A stretch of DNA of 64,000 nt from Paenibacillus mendelii (lineage in GTDB: Bacteria; Bacillota; Bacilli; Paenibacillales; Paenibacillaceae): assembly GCF_024498075.1 (NCBI RefSeq), contig NZ_JANHOF010000016.1, forward strand, positions 62,001-126,000. Direction: 5' to 3'. Below the pieces are notes generated by a model. It was not told where the DNA came from. It did not search any database and saw nothing but the letters and a program-made list of their open reading frames with translations. Below are positions 45,375 to 54,009 of the stretch, piece by piece. The position numbers and the translations under genes are program-made. The first letter of the stretch is position 1; the number at the start of each line of letters is the position of its first letter.

Positions 45375-46249
45375 TTCTGCTCCCCTCCAAACGACTTCCG
45401 GATCAGAACGGTCACAAGAGCGATTACCGCAAACAACATGACGCTCATCGCAGCGCCTTCCCCATAATTTCGCGCGGTAATATTGTCGACGATCAGCTTG
45501 GTAAGTGTTGTCGTGCTGCCTACCGGGCCGCCGTTCGTTAACATATTATAAATATCGAACGCTCTCAGGCTGCCGAGTACCGTAAGAACGAGGTTGATTT
45601 CGAGAACTGGCTTGACAGCCGGCAAATAAACATACCATAACTCCTGTCTGGCAGTAGCTCCATCTACTCTGGCAGCCTCCAGCTGATCCTTGGATACATT
45701 CTGCATCGCCAGATAGAACAGCATCATCGTTAGTCCGACATACTTCCAGATATTCACGGCAATGGATGCATACAGCGAGGTCTCCGTCGTTCCGAGCCAG
45801 GGCATCGCCCAGCTGCCCAATCCGATCGCCTCAAGCAGCGTGTTCAGCAGCCCGCCCTCCGGCGTATAAATAAATTTCCACAGAATCGCCACGACGGTGC
45901 CAGGCAGCACAACGGGAATAAAGATGGCGACCCGGCCAATATTCTGAACCCATTTGTTAGAGCGAACGAGAAAGTATGCAAGAAAGAAACCGCCGGCAAT
46001 TTGAAACACCGTGACGACAGCCACGATCTTCAACGTTACGATCACAGCAGGACCGAATCGTTCAGCGTTCAAGGCATCCCGAAAATTCTGCAATCCGTTA
46101 AAGCCTATCTCTTGACCGGATGAAAATTCAAAGAAAGCCAGCCTTAAAGATTGAAAAGATAAATAGTAGGTAAAGAAGAAAATTAGCACCAAAGGCGGAA
46201 TGACGAACAAACCTATCATCCAGAAGCGAGCGGTTCTCAGAGCAGCCAT
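45371..46249 (-). CDS. carbohydrate ABC transporter permease (MalF/UgpA-like)
   Basis: A 292-residue permease with six hydrophobic segments (first about residues 13-32) and the EAA loop DQLEAARVDGATARQELWYVYLPAV. GGAGGAACA lies before ATG 46249. It pairs with the following permease and the binding lipoprotein. Confidence 0.94.
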   Translation of the reverse strand: MAALRTARFWMIGLFVIPPLVLIFFFTYYLSFQSLRLAFFEFSSGQEIGFNGLQNFRDALNAERFGPAVIVTLKIVAVVTVFQIAGGFFLAYFLVRSNKWVQNIGRVAIFIPVVLPGTVVAILWKFIYTPEGGLLNTLLEAIGLGSWAMPWLGTTETSLYASIAVNIWKYVGLTMMLFYLAMQNVSKDQLEAARVDGATARQELWYVYLPAVKPVLEINLVLTVLGSLRAFDIYNMLTNGGPVGSTTTLTKLIVDNITARNYGEGAAMSVMLFAVIALVTVLIRKSFGGEQK

Positions 46250-46310
46250 TGTTCCTCCATGATGAGCTGCCGCGCAGATAATGCTTTCGATTCTCTGCGC
46301 GGCATGCTCG

Positions 46311-47663
46311 TTATTTAATCATTGTTTCCTGCTTCTTCTGCTCGAGCCAGTCCGCAATTTCCTTCGGTTGGATCTTATTCAGAAGAAGACCTTGTAACTT
46401 CGATTCTTGATCAGCCGTCCATGATTGATCGGTATAAGTCACGTAAAAATTAGCTTCGTTCATCGGGTTGACGTTCTTGATTTCCTTGGCTGTTGCCGAC
46501 AGGAAGGCATCCTCGATGGCATCGCCCGCAGTCGGATTCGTCATAGCCGATCCCGTCTCCTTCGCCCATAAGCTCTGCACTTCATTCGAATTGAGGAATT
46601 TGGCCAACAACAGCGCCTCTTCCGGGTGCTCCGTCTTCTGCATGACGAAGTAACCGTCCATGCTGCCGAATGCATACTTCTCGCCGTTGTCGAACGGAAG
46701 CGGAAACTGGCCAAGCTCGAAGGTGACCGCTTCTTTTATGGCTTTAAGCTCATTGTTATTCGCCATCAAGATAGCCGCCTTGCCGTCATAGAACTGCTGC
46801 TGTGCTTGTTCACGTGTAATCGTCAGCAAATTCTTGTCGAAGAATCCGTTCGTAAACCAAGACTTGAATTGCTCCAAAGCACCGATGCCATTCTTATCAT
46901 TGGAAGGGATCAAGCCTTTGCTGTAATCCTCCAGGCTGCCTTCGTCGTTCTTCAAGCCATTTGTACGTAAATAGTTGATAAAATAGCTGGGCAGGCTGGG
47001 GGAACCTGAGCTTGCCATCGGGAGGATCCCCTTCTCTTTCAAACTTGCAAACAATTGATTCAGCTCGCTCAAGTTGCTTGGAACAGCCAAGCTGTGCTGG
47101 TCGAATAGATCCTTGTTATAGAAAGCCGTGAAGAAGCTTCCGCGGAAAGGCAAATTGTAGATTTTTCCTTCTGCCGTTGTCCCGAAATTGAGGGAGAACG
47201 GTACAATACTGTCCTTCCACTCGGCATCCTGGCTCAGCTTATCCGTCAAGTCCATGATTTCCCCATCGTCGACGAATTGCTGCGTGAACGCGCCCGGCCA
47301 GCCGAACGCGATGTCTGGACGGTCATTGGAGGCAATCTTTGTCTTCAGCGTTGTTTCGATCGTATCCCATGTCACCGTTGTCATCTCGACTTCTATGTTT
47401 GGGTTTGCTTTCGTGAACAGATCGAATGATTTGTTCATTTGCTCCTCATGCTCCGGCCAGAACTGCAGCACCTTCAGCGTGACCTTTTCTGTTTTCTCAG
47501 AGCCTTTCGCATCCTCTGATCCTTTCGTCTCATTAGAACCATTAGCCCCCTGCTCGGCACCATTCTTCGTCTCTGTGCCTTTATTCGAGTTGCTGCAAGC
47601 GGATACAAGAATCAACATCAAAGCCAGGCAAGCCAGTAACCATGTTTTCTTCCCACTTACCAA
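46311..47663 (-). CDS. carbohydrate ABC transporter substrate-binding lipoprotein
   Basis: A family 1 binding protein of about 450 residues. I start at TTG 47663, giving MVSGKKTWLLACLALMLILVSAC with the lipidated Cys near residue 23; AAAAGGGTGG lies just upstream. The frame is open to 47729, but that would place the signal far from the N-terminus and run over an operator-like site. A Lys/Glu/Asn-rich linker follows, then the two-lobe core (LKVLQFWPEHEEQMNK, MTTVTWDTIETTLKTK, AFGWPGAFTQQFVDDGEIMDLT). With the two permeases and the GH106-like enzyme it probably imports a rhamnose-containing oligosaccharide. Confidence 0.93.
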   Translation of the reverse strand: MVSGKKTWLLACLALMLILVSACSNSNKGTETKNGAEQGANGSNETKGSEDAKGSEKTEKVTLKVLQFWPEHEEQMNKSFDLFTKANPNIEVEMTTVTWDTIETTLKTKIASNDRPDIAFGWPGAFTQQFVDDGEIMDLTDKLSQDAEWKDSIVPFSLNFGTTAEGKIYNLPFRGSFFTAFYNKDLFDQHSLAVPSNLSELNQLFASLKEKGILPMASSGSPSLPSYFINYLRTNGLKNDEGSLEDYSKGLIPSNDKNGIGALEQFKSWFTNGFFDKNLLTITREQAQQQFYDGKAAILMANNNELKAIKEAVTFELGQFPLPFDNGEKYAFGSMDGYFVMQKTEHPEEALLLAKFLNSNEVQSLWAKETGSAMTNPTAGDAIEDAFLSATAKEIKNVNPMNEANFYVTYTDQSWTADQESKLQGLLLNKIQPKEIADWLEQKKQETMIK

Positions 47664-47690
47664 AAGAACCACCCTTTTACAATTAAATTT

Positions 47691-47760
47691 AGAAGTCGAT
47701 TTCTCACCTCTGATTAGAGCTGTACACACTCTGAATGAAGTGTTAGGAAATCGATTTCCT
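47691..47760. promoter_or_regulatory. two GGAAATCG-type operator-like palindromes in the importer leader
   Basis: AGGAAATCGATTTCCT (47745-47760) is a perfect 16-bp palindrome lying right at the predicted transcription start. AGAAGTCGATTTCT (47691-47704) is a second copy with one mismatch to symmetry, 55 bp further into the leader. The central CG palindrome style fits LacI-family operators. Confidence 0.75.
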
Positions 47761-47768
47761 TAAGGGTA

Positions 47769-47797
47769 ATGTTAGCAGAGGATAAATATAACGTCAA
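47769..47797 (-). promoter_or_regulatory. sigma-A promoter of the sugar importer operon
   Basis: TTGACG (47797-47792), 17 bp, TAACAT (47774-47769) on the minus strand. The start point near 47762 abuts the palindrome at 47745-47760. Confidence 0.75.
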
Positions 47798-47880
47798 CCC
47801 CTTTTTTGGGATAAAATATGATAAATATAGGTGTAATGGGATGGTTATTGATGTTGTTTATTAAGCGGAATAAGAAGTCA

Positions 47881-47896
47881 AGGAAATCGTTTTACT
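47881..47896. promoter_or_regulatory. third, distal operator-like site
   Basis: AGGAAATCGTTTTACT matches the perfect palindrome at 47745 in 14 of 16 positions and lies about 120-135 bp upstream of the transcription start. It could support repression by looping. Confidence 0.5.
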
Positions 47897-47944
47897 ACTG
47901 AAAGGAAAAGGTAATCACACGATGTCAGAGAAGCCACTAACAAA

Positions 47945-47973
47945 TAGAACCCCTTGCTGGACAAGGGGTTCTA
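47945..47973. terminator. hairpin terminator after the HAD gene
   Basis: TAGAACCCCTTG and CAAGGGGTTCTA form a perfect 12-bp stem with a 5-nt loop, 12 bp beyond the HAD stop. On the minus strand TTTGTT follows. Confidence 0.8.
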
Positions 47974-47984
47974 CAGAGGTGCTC

Positions 47985-48578
47985 TCACACGGAGCAGGAT
48001 TGTAAGTGATGTTCGACTTGCTTGATCCATTCCCCAGATGCGTCTGCGAGCATCGTATTCCAGCCTATCTTTCTTGCGGGCTTCAAATTCCGTTTTTGAT
48101 CATCGATAAACAACATAGGAGAATCGAGGTTCAACTTGGCTTGAACAAGTTCGTATATCGCAGGATCCGGCTTGCAGCAGCCCGCTTCACTGGATATGGT
48201 GATGCTCTTGAGGCAAGTCGTTAAAGGCTCTAACACCGGTTCAAGCCATTCTTGACGATGATTGCTTAAGAGATGAATATCAGCTGTAAGACTCCACTGA
48301 GGTATAAGCGCGAATGCGGGTAAAGGTACAAGCTGTTCCAACAATGTCAGCCTTGCTTGATGAGTATCTACCGCCGGCCATTGCTTCTTGATCCAAGCCC
48401 AGAACTCGCCTTCATCTATTCTCCCGGTCCACAGGTCTATCCGAATTTCCTCCTTGAACCGTTGTTTGAAACTCTCTTCCTGAACGCCGGCAGAACGAGC
48501 CAGTTGGTTCCAATAGCCCGAAGAGAGATTCGATACAAGAACACCTGCAATATCGAATATGAGCTGCGGTTTACTCAA
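47985..48578 (-). CDS. HAD-superfamily hydrolase (YihX-like)
   Basis: A HAD phosphatase of about 197 residues. Motif I is LIFDIAGVLV: the nucleophile Asp is kept, and the usual second Asp is Ala, as the FDLGGVL type of YihX-like proteins has Gly there. Motif II is LLSNHRQEW, motif III CCKPDPAIYE and motif IV LFIDDQKRNL. I start at TTG 48578, because GGAAGGAGG lies about 10 nt before it while the frame is open to 48617. The substrate may be a phosphosugar. Confidence 0.85.
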   Translation of the reverse strand: MSKPQLIFDIAGVLVSNLSSGYWNQLARSAGVQEESFKQRFKEEIRIDLWTGRIDEGEFWAWIKKQWPAVDTHQARLTLLEQLVPLPAFALIPQWSLTADIHLLSNHRQEWLEPVLEPLTTCLKSITISSEAGCCKPDPAIYELVQAKLNLDSPMLFIDDQKRNLKPARKIGWNTMLADASGEWIKQVEHHLQSCSV

Positions 48579-48705
48579 TGCCGGAGTTCCTCCTTCCAAA
48601 TTGTTTATCCTCGTCAATCCAATGTCATAGCGCCGAAGTCAGCTACAATGGAAGTATACAGTAGGATAGAGCGTATTGTCCGATTCTCTATTCCTTGCTG
48701 TTCAT

Positions 48706-48755
48706 AATACTCCGAAAGCCCACAGTGATTATGTACTGCGGGCTTTCGGAGTATT
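48706..48755. terminator. long hairpin upstream of the merR promoter
   Basis: AATACTCCGAAAGCCC pairs over 16 bp with GGGCTTTCGGAGTATT, with ACAGT/ACTG pairing inside. No gene ends here on either strand close by, and no T-run follows, so its role is unclear. Confidence 0.55.
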
Positions 48756-48830
48756 GTTGGGGCGCTTTTAGGTTTCCTAAAGAACTATAACCCCTTTTCA
48801 TGCTAACTTTTAAAAAATCCCATTTTGCCC

Positions 48831-48861
48831 TTGAACCTTACGTGACGTCATGCATTATGAT
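48831..48861 (+). promoter_or_regulatory. MerR-type promoter with 19-bp spacer
   Basis: TTGAAC (48831-48836) and TATGAT (48856-48861) are separated by 19 bp, the over-long spacer typical of MerR-activated promoters. The spacer holds the partial dyad CTTACGT-G-ACGTCATG, in the expected position. It drives the merR/SRPBCC/MFS unit. Confidence 0.75.
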
Positions 48862-48904
48862 GCGGATACCGGTAAAATTTCGCGCGAAAAATAAGGGGAT
48901 GATT

Positions 48905-49387
48905 ATGAAACGGGAGTGGAAAGTTGGAGAACTTGCGAAATTAACAGGATTAACGGTTCGAACATTGCGATATTACGACCAGATCGTTTTGTTCCCGCCA
49001 TCCGGTCATACCGACTCCGGACACAGGATCTATACCGAATCCGATATTGCACGCCTGCAACAAATTCTGTTTTTGAAGGAGCTCGGCTTGTCGCTGGATC
49101 AGATCAAATCAGTAGTTGTCGGCGATCATATCAGCCTGTTAGATATCGTCTCCCTTCAGATTGCTCGTCTAAAAGAAAATATAAGTATTCAACAGAAGCT
49201 TTTACAGGAATTAGAACATTTAACAAGCCAGAGTAAGGAACCTTTTACAATACTAGATTATACCAAAATATTAGGCGCCATCAGGATGAATCATGAGAAA
49301 TATTTCGCCGAACGGAAAGCGATCGGGGATTCACATCTAGACCGGCTTGGTGATTATCTTGAAGACCATCCGGATGAACCTACCTAA
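48905..49387 (+). CDS. MerR-family transcriptional regulator
   Basis: A 160-residue MerR protein. The winged helix is WKVGELAKLTGLTVRTLRYYDQI (residues 5-27), followed by the GHRIYTESDIARLQQILFLKELG wing and the long dimerisation helix. The short C-terminal part resembles TipAL-type regulators but is too short for the full drug-binding domain. ATG 48905 is 6 nt after AAGGGG. It likely activates its own operon with the efflux gene. Confidence 0.92.
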   Translation: MKREWKVGELAKLTGLTVRTLRYYDQIVLFPPSGHTDSGHRIYTESDIARLQQILFLKELGLSLDQIKSVVVGDHISLLDIVSLQIARLKENISIQQKLLQELEHLTSQSKEPFTILDYTKILGAIRMNHEKYFAERKAIGDSHLDRLGDYLEDHPDEPT

Positions 49388-49405
49388 CGGAGGACTAAAT
49401 AAATC

Positions 49406-49846
49406 ATGAATGAACGAGACGTAAAGCACTCTACATTTGTTATCGAACGTATTTATAACACATCTCCCGAGCGGGTATTCGCCGCTTGGTCGGACGCGTC
49501 GACCAAAGCCCGATGGTTCCCGAAAGCCGACGAGTTCGACTTTCGAATCGGCGGGAGGGAGATCAACCGCGGAGGCCCGCCGGGAGGGGCGATCTACACT
49601 TTCGACGCCTGCTACCAAGAGATCGTGCAGAACAATCGCATCGTTTATACCTATACGATGGACTTGGGAGAGACACGGATATCGGTCTCTGTGACGACGG
49701 TGGAAATCAGGCCGGCAGACAGCGGTACACAGCTTATCTATACTGAACAAGGCGCCTTCCTTGATGGTTACGATGCGCCGGAACAGCGCGAGCACGGGAC
49801 GAAATATATGTTGGACAAACTGGGCGATTTATTGAAAACCGAATGA
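49406..49846 (+). CDS. SRPBCC (AHSA1-like) domain protein
   Basis: A 146-residue START/Bet v1-like protein of the AHSA1 type. Family marks are the start FVIERIYNTSPERVFAAWSDASTKARWFP, the FDFRIGG strand and the C-terminal helix HGTKYMLDKLGDLLK. It has a hydrophobic pocket and may bind or sequester a lipophilic compound. It lies 18 bp after merR and overlaps the MFS gene by 4 bp (ATGA), so it probably belongs to the same detoxification cassette. Confidence 0.9.
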   Translation: MNERDVKHSTFVIERIYNTSPERVFAAWSDASTKARWFPKADEFDFRIGGREINRGGPPGGAIYTFDACYQEIVQNNRIVYTYTMDLGETRISVSVTTVEIRPADSGTQLIYTEQGAFLDGYDAPEQREHGTKYMLDKLGDLLKTE

Positions 49847-51429
49847 CGAACACTATGAATGGGACTGAGATACAAGCCGGCATGCGTGAATGGATCGGGC
49901 TCGCTGTGCTTGCCCTGCCCGCCCTTCTTGTCTCAATCGATCTCTCCGTAATGATTCTCGCACTGCCGCACATTGGCGCCGACCTCGGCGCCGACAGCGC
50001 CCAGCAGTTGTGGATCATCGACATCTACGGCTTCATGCTCGCCGGATTCTTGATCACAATGGGATCGCTGGGAGATCGGATAGGCCGCCGCAAATTGCTG
50101 CTGATCGGCGGGGCCGCATTCGTCATAGCCTCGATATTGGCTGCATTCTCCCGAAGCCCTGAGATGCTCATTGCGGCCCGCGCATTACTCGGCATAGCCG
50201 GAGCGACTGTATCGCCTTCTACTTTAGCCTTGATAAGCAACATGTTCCGTTCCCATAAGCAGCGCTCCCTCGCTATCGGCATATGGTTAACGTGCTCTAT
50301 GGGCGGAATGGCCCTCGGACCGGTGGTTGGAGGTATCATGTTGAATCACTTCTGGTGGGGCTCGGTGTTTCTTCTGGGCGTGCCGGTCATGTTGCTTCTA
50401 CTAATAACCGGCCCCATGTTGCTGCCCGAATACCGGCACCCCGAATCCGGCCGGCTGGATTTGACCAGTGTCGCGTTATCGCTGGGCGCTATACTGCCAG
50501 TCATATACGGCCTCAAGGAATTCGCCAAGTACGGTCTGCAGATGGTGCCTGTGCTGTTAATACTGGCGGGCATCGTCCTCGGCACGGTGTTCGTGTCGCG
50601 GCAGCGCAGGCTGACGAGTCCCCTGCTGGACCTGCGCCTGTTCGCCAGTCCCGGATTCAGCGCTGCACTGGGGGGCATGTTCGGTATTACACTGACAGGA
50701 GCGACCATGCTCTTCATCGCGCAGCACCTTCAATTCGTGCAAGGAATGTCGCCGCTTCAGGCAGGGTTGTATATGCTCCCTGGAGTAATTGCCTCGATGG
50801 CCGGTATGCTTCTCTCGCCGCTTATCGCACGCCGGATCCGACCGGCTCGTCTTATCGGAACGGGTCTATTGGTATCCACCGCTGGCTGTTTTCTGCTGAC
50901 CCAGGTGGGGGTAGAGTCCGGTCTCACGTTTCTGGTGCTCGGGTACATCTGCTTCAATTTAGGTGCAGCTCCGCTCCCAAGCCTGTCCAGCGACCTTGTC
51001 ATCGGCTCAGCACCGCCGGAGAAGGCGGGATCGGCGGCCGCCATGCTGCAAACCAGCGGCGAATTCGCCTTCGCGCTGGGCATCGCAGTCTTTGGCAGCA
51101 TCGGCACGGTCGTTTACCGCAACCAGGTGGCGAACTCTATTCCCGCCGACTTGCCGGCATCCGCGGTACAAGCATCCCGCGACAGCTTGGCCGGTGCCAC
51201 TGCTATAGCGGAAGGCCTCTCCGAACAAGCCGGCAAGGCTCTGCTCACCGGCGCACGTGAAGCCTTTACCGGCGGGATGCACGCTGTTGCGACAGCCAGC
51301 GGCGTTATCATGCTCGCTATCATCGTTCTTGTCATTACACGGCTTCGGCACTTACGACCAATCGGAGAGACCCAGTCTAACCAAGCTGACAGTATTCCAG
51401 TAGTACCCAACGCTGCCAAAGAATCATAG
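49843..51429 (+). CDS. MFS drug efflux transporter (DHA2/EmrB-QacA type, 14 TM)
   Basis: A 528-residue membrane protein with about 14 hydrophobic segments. MFS motif A is GSLGDRIGRRKLLLIG (after the second segment) and motif C-like GIWLTCSMGGMALGPVVGGIML is in segment five. Asp in the first segment (LLVSIDLSVMILALP) is typical for QacA-like proton-drug antiporters. It overlaps the SRPBCC gene and would export cationic or hydrophobic compounds under MerR control. Confidence 0.93.
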   Translation: MTNTMNGTEIQAGMREWIGLAVLALPALLVSIDLSVMILALPHIGADLGADSAQQLWIIDIYGFMLAGFLITMGSLGDRIGRRKLLLIGGAAFVIASILAAFSRSPEMLIAARALLGIAGATVSPSTLALISNMFRSHKQRSLAIGIWLTCSMGGMALGPVVGGIMLNHFWWGSVFLLGVPVMLLLLITGPMLLPEYRHPESGRLDLTSVALSLGAILPVIYGLKEFAKYGLQMVPVLLILAGIVLGTVFVSRQRRLTSPLLDLRLFASPGFSAALGGMFGITLTGATMLFIAQHLQFVQGMSPLQAGLYMLPGVIASMAGMLLSPLIARRIRPARLIGTGLLVSTAGCFLLTQVGVESGLTFLVLGYICFNLGAAPLPSLSSDLVIGSAPPEKAGSAAAMLQTSGEFAFALGIAVFGSIGTVVYRNQVANSIPADLPASAVQASRDSLAGATAIAEGLSEQAGKALLTGAREAFTGGMHAVATASGVIMLAIIVLVITRLRHLRPIGETQSNQADSIPVVPNAAKES

Positions 51430-51515
51430 TTCCACTGCATAGTAATGTAATGCTGAAGTAAGAAACCAACCAGTACGAGTACTTTTCTTTGGCTGGGGGG
51501 TATTCGAACCACCGG

Positions 51516-51563
51516 AAGGGGTTAAGCCGGTCGCTTATGCGGCGTGACCGGGCTTAACCCCTT
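51516..51563 (+). terminator. terminator of the merR/MFS operon
   Basis: AAGGGGTTAAGCC and GGCTTAACCCCTT form a 13-bp stem, with GGTCGC/GCGTGACC pairing inside. It lies about 90 bp beyond the MFS stop. Confidence 0.8.
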
Positions 51564-51660
51564 CTTCAGCTTCATCCAAATAGATGCGACACGATTCGTT
51601 TCGCAAATCTGATTGCTAACTACGAAGTAGCAGTATCATTGAGTGAATAGTCGATATCGA

Positions 51661-51692
51661 AAAGCGGCTCCCCAGAATCTTGGGGGGGCCGT
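51661..51692 (-). terminator. terminator of the Nudix gene
   Basis: On the minus strand a GC-rich stem (GGCCCCCC-type with GGGGAGCC) is followed by GCTTTTCG. It touches the stop codon at 51693. Confidence 0.65.
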
Positions 51693-52187
51693 CTATGTAA
51701 TCGAATAGTTTCTCACAGCTCTATTAATGACATGCTTTATTCCGCCGGTAAGATCCAAGGATCTGAGCTCCGGCACTACAAATTCAGGCACAATCTGAAT
51801 CTCATCCAGAGCGTCAAGCTCTACCCATCTATGAACGAAGCCATCCTCGATACCAAGGAACTCTCCCTCACGCCGCAAGATCGGATGCCCCTCTTGTATC
51901 TTCACAACAAAGTACATTCCTATTTCATGAATCCTCTTGTTGGGGAATTCGATGTAATTTTCAAGAACCCATACAAGCTTCTTCTCTACAATTTGCACAC
52001 CGAATTCCTCGAGCATCTCACGCTCAATGGTTTGTTCAGCCGTCTCGCCAAATTCGACCCGGCCTCCGGGTATGAACCAACGGTCATTGACCTCCGCCCT
52101 CTGCATAAGTATCTTATTCTGATTCAGAATGATACTGGCAGCCCGGAATTGAAATAACCCCGCATGATTCTCATAGGATATCATCAT
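51693..52187 (-). CDS. Nudix hydrolase
   Basis: A 164-residue Nudix protein. The box reads GGRVEFGETAEQTIEREM followed by LEEFGV (about residues 41-64), with the REMLEE metal-binding Glu residues intact. It hydrolyses a nucleoside diphosphate linked compound of unknown type. It lies 6 bp after the quinone reductase gene and may be co-transcribed with it. Confidence 0.9.
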   Translation of the reverse strand: MMISYENHAGLFQFRAASIILNQNKILMQRAEVNDRWFIPGGRVEFGETAEQTIEREMLEEFGVQIVEKKLVWVLENYIEFPNKRIHEIGMYFVVKIQEGHPILRREGEFLGIEDGFVHRWVELDALDEIQIVPEFVVPELRSLDLTGGIKHVINRAVRNYSIT

Positions 52188-52193
52188 GGATGC

Positions 52194-52790
52194 TCATTCC
52201 TTCGGGAAATGCTTATTTATTAGATGCTTGGTGTCTTGAAGCCAGCCCATCCGTTCTTCCGGTGTACTGTCCGCAATGACGCGATACATTCTTCGATCGA
52301 ATCGGTTAACCCCGCAAAACTCAAACACACATGATTTCCAGATGTTCTCGAGCGGATCGCCGAATATAGAAACTTCTCTTTCCGCCAGCGTGTTTGAAGT
52401 ATTGAAAACAACACCGATTCGGGCCTTAAGCAAACCGGTCGGAAGTCCACCCCCGTTGTCTTCCTCATCGAACCTGTAGGCGACCCCTGGGCGGATGACC
52501 CGGTCAATCCACCCCTTCAGCATCGCGGGCGGCTGCCCCCACCAGTTGGGATGGACAATGACGATCCCCTCCGCCTGCTTTATTTCATCACAATGCGTTT
52601 CGACTAACGGATCATGAGATTTACTTGATTCCAGTTCCTCGCTCGTTACGACAGGATTAAAGTTTTCCTCATAGAGGTCGTGAAAGTTAACCCAATGACC
52701 ATTATTTCTTAATGTTTCAACGATTGTCTCTGCAATCGCATGATTGAAGCTCCCCTTATTCGGGTGGCCCAGTATAGCGGAAATATTCAT
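52194..52790 (-). CDS. flavodoxin-fold NAD(P)H:quinone oxidoreductase (KefF/MdaB-like)
   Basis: A 198-residue FMN/FAD flavodoxin-like reductase. The fold shows in the start ISAILGHPNKGSFNHAIAE (phosphate loop), HPNWWGQPPAMLKGWIDRV and GDPLENIWKSCVFEFCGV. It would reduce quinones or electrophiles with two electrons in the cytosol. GGAGGGTTTTAC precedes ATG 52790. Confidence 0.92.
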   Translation of the reverse strand: MNISAILGHPNKGSFNHAIAETIVETLRNNGHWVNFHDLYEENFNPVVTSEELESSKSHDPLVETHCDEIKQAEGIVIVHPNWWGQPPAMLKGWIDRVIRPGVAYRFDEEDNGGGLPTGLLKARIGVVFNTSNTLAEREVSIFGDPLENIWKSCVFEFCGVNRFDRRMYRVIADSTPEERMGWLQDTKHLINKHFPKE

Positions 52791-52841
52791 GTAAAACCCT
52801 CCAATTCCCAGGAAATTGTGATTCTTTGCCGCGGCAGCGGG

Positions 52842-53324
52842 TTAATCCTTATTTTTGATATAGAATAAAATTCCTGCCCGATCCACAGCCGAAAACTGTA
52901 AAGGATCCTCATTCATTAATCGGCGCACTTCTTCGACAGACACCCATCTGATATCCTTCGTTTCGTCGCCAATCTCCAGCAGCTCCCCTTCCGCTTTGCA
53001 GCGGAAATACAGTCCCACGGAATCAATTGACCCTTTGGTCGTCTGATACGCCCCGAAGGGACGAATACATTCCACTTCAAATTCCGGATCTATTCCGACT
53101 GTATCGATTCTTGTGTCCAGGCCTTCGATTTCTATGACGTCAAGACCTGTCTCTTCCTTAACTTCCCTTATTAAGGCATGTACGAAAGATTCATAGGGCT
53201 CAATTCTTCCTCCTGGAAGCTCGATTCGCTGGGGTCCACCCGGCTTGTTTCGTGTTTGAACGATAATTTCGGTTGTACCCTTGGAATTCCGTTCAATAAT
53301 TGCACGCGAATTTACTAGAAACAT
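52842..53324 (-). CDS. Nudix hydrolase
   Basis: A 160-residue Nudix protein; the box is GGRIEPYESFVHALIREVKE then ETGLDV (about residues 39-64). It begins 10 bp inside the end of the decayed methyltransferase frame, with AAGGGCGG as ribosome site, so it was once translationally coupled to it. Substrate unknown. Confidence 0.9.
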   Translation of the reverse strand: MFLVNSRAIIERNSKGTTEIIVQTRNKPGGPQRIELPGGRIEPYESFVHALIREVKEETGLDVIEIEGLDTRIDTVGIDPEFEVECIRPFGAYQTTKGSIDSVGLYFRCKAEGELLEIGDETKDIRWVSVEEVRRLMNEDPLQFSAVDRAGILFYIKNKD

Positions 53325-53855
53325 TTGAATACACCGCCCTTGTCCAATGTGATCAATCTCATGAATCCAGAGCCACCGTATTGTTCATCGCTTTGATACC
53401 CCGTTAACGCGAGCTTGGAATTCCTTAGTTCTTCTTCCAGATCACCATCCGTAAACCAACGCACATACCCTTCTCCTTGTGGAAAACAATCGCCACGCTC
53501 TATAGTCGGGAACCTTGATGCCGGTGACTTCCTGTAATCCTCGTCAACAGCATCATCTATACACTCATCCGGGACAATGTTCTGCGTAACCAGACAAATT
53601 CCACCAGGCTTCAATAAGCGGTATAAGTGATCCAGATAGTTATTTCGAAGCTCTTTCGTCGGAATATAGCACAACACCTTAAAACAAATGATGACGTCAA
53701 AGCTATTTTCTTCAAAAGGATAATTAAACTCGCTCACATACCTATAATCAACTTCGATATTGTAATTAGGCATCCGCATAATGATTCAGCTGCTCGGGTT
53801 TATTAAACCAATTCACAACGGACTCCAGTAAATAGTGCTGTTCCTTGGAAATCAT
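53315..53855 (-). pseudogene. class I SAM methyltransferase with an internal deletion
   Basis: Two out-of-frame pieces remain. The first starts at ATG 53855 with MISKEQHYLLESVVNWFNKP and ends after NHYADA. The second, from about 53779, continues with YNIEVDYRYVSEFNYPFEENSFDVIICFKV, LLKPGGICLVTQ and a C-terminal cap. The expected glycine-rich SAM motif (DxGxGxG) between them is absent, so a stretch of perhaps 40-60 residues was lost and the junction is out of frame. No activity is expected. Confidence 0.8.
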
Positions 53856-53951
53856 TCCCTACCACCGCCTACGATCGTCGATTTGATGCAACCCTTAAAA
53901 ATGTTTCCTCGGAAAGCCGGAAGCTAGAATGATAAATCCATCCGATTCGAT

Positions 53952-53981
53952 GAAAAAAGACCGCTGAACCATAAGCGGTCT
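53952..53981 (-). terminator. terminator of the GyrI-like gene
   Basis: On the minus strand AGACCGCT pairs with AGCGGTCT around an 8-nt loop, followed by TTTTTTC. It lies 29 bp after the stop. Confidence 0.85.
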
Positions 53982-54009
53982 GTGATACTAACGCCTAATT
54001 AAGGTAAGA

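Noticed and set aside
51493-51515. tRNA-like 3' end (TTCGAA with flanking G/C runs)
   Set aside because: The T-stem does not pair properly and no acceptor or anticodon arm can be found.
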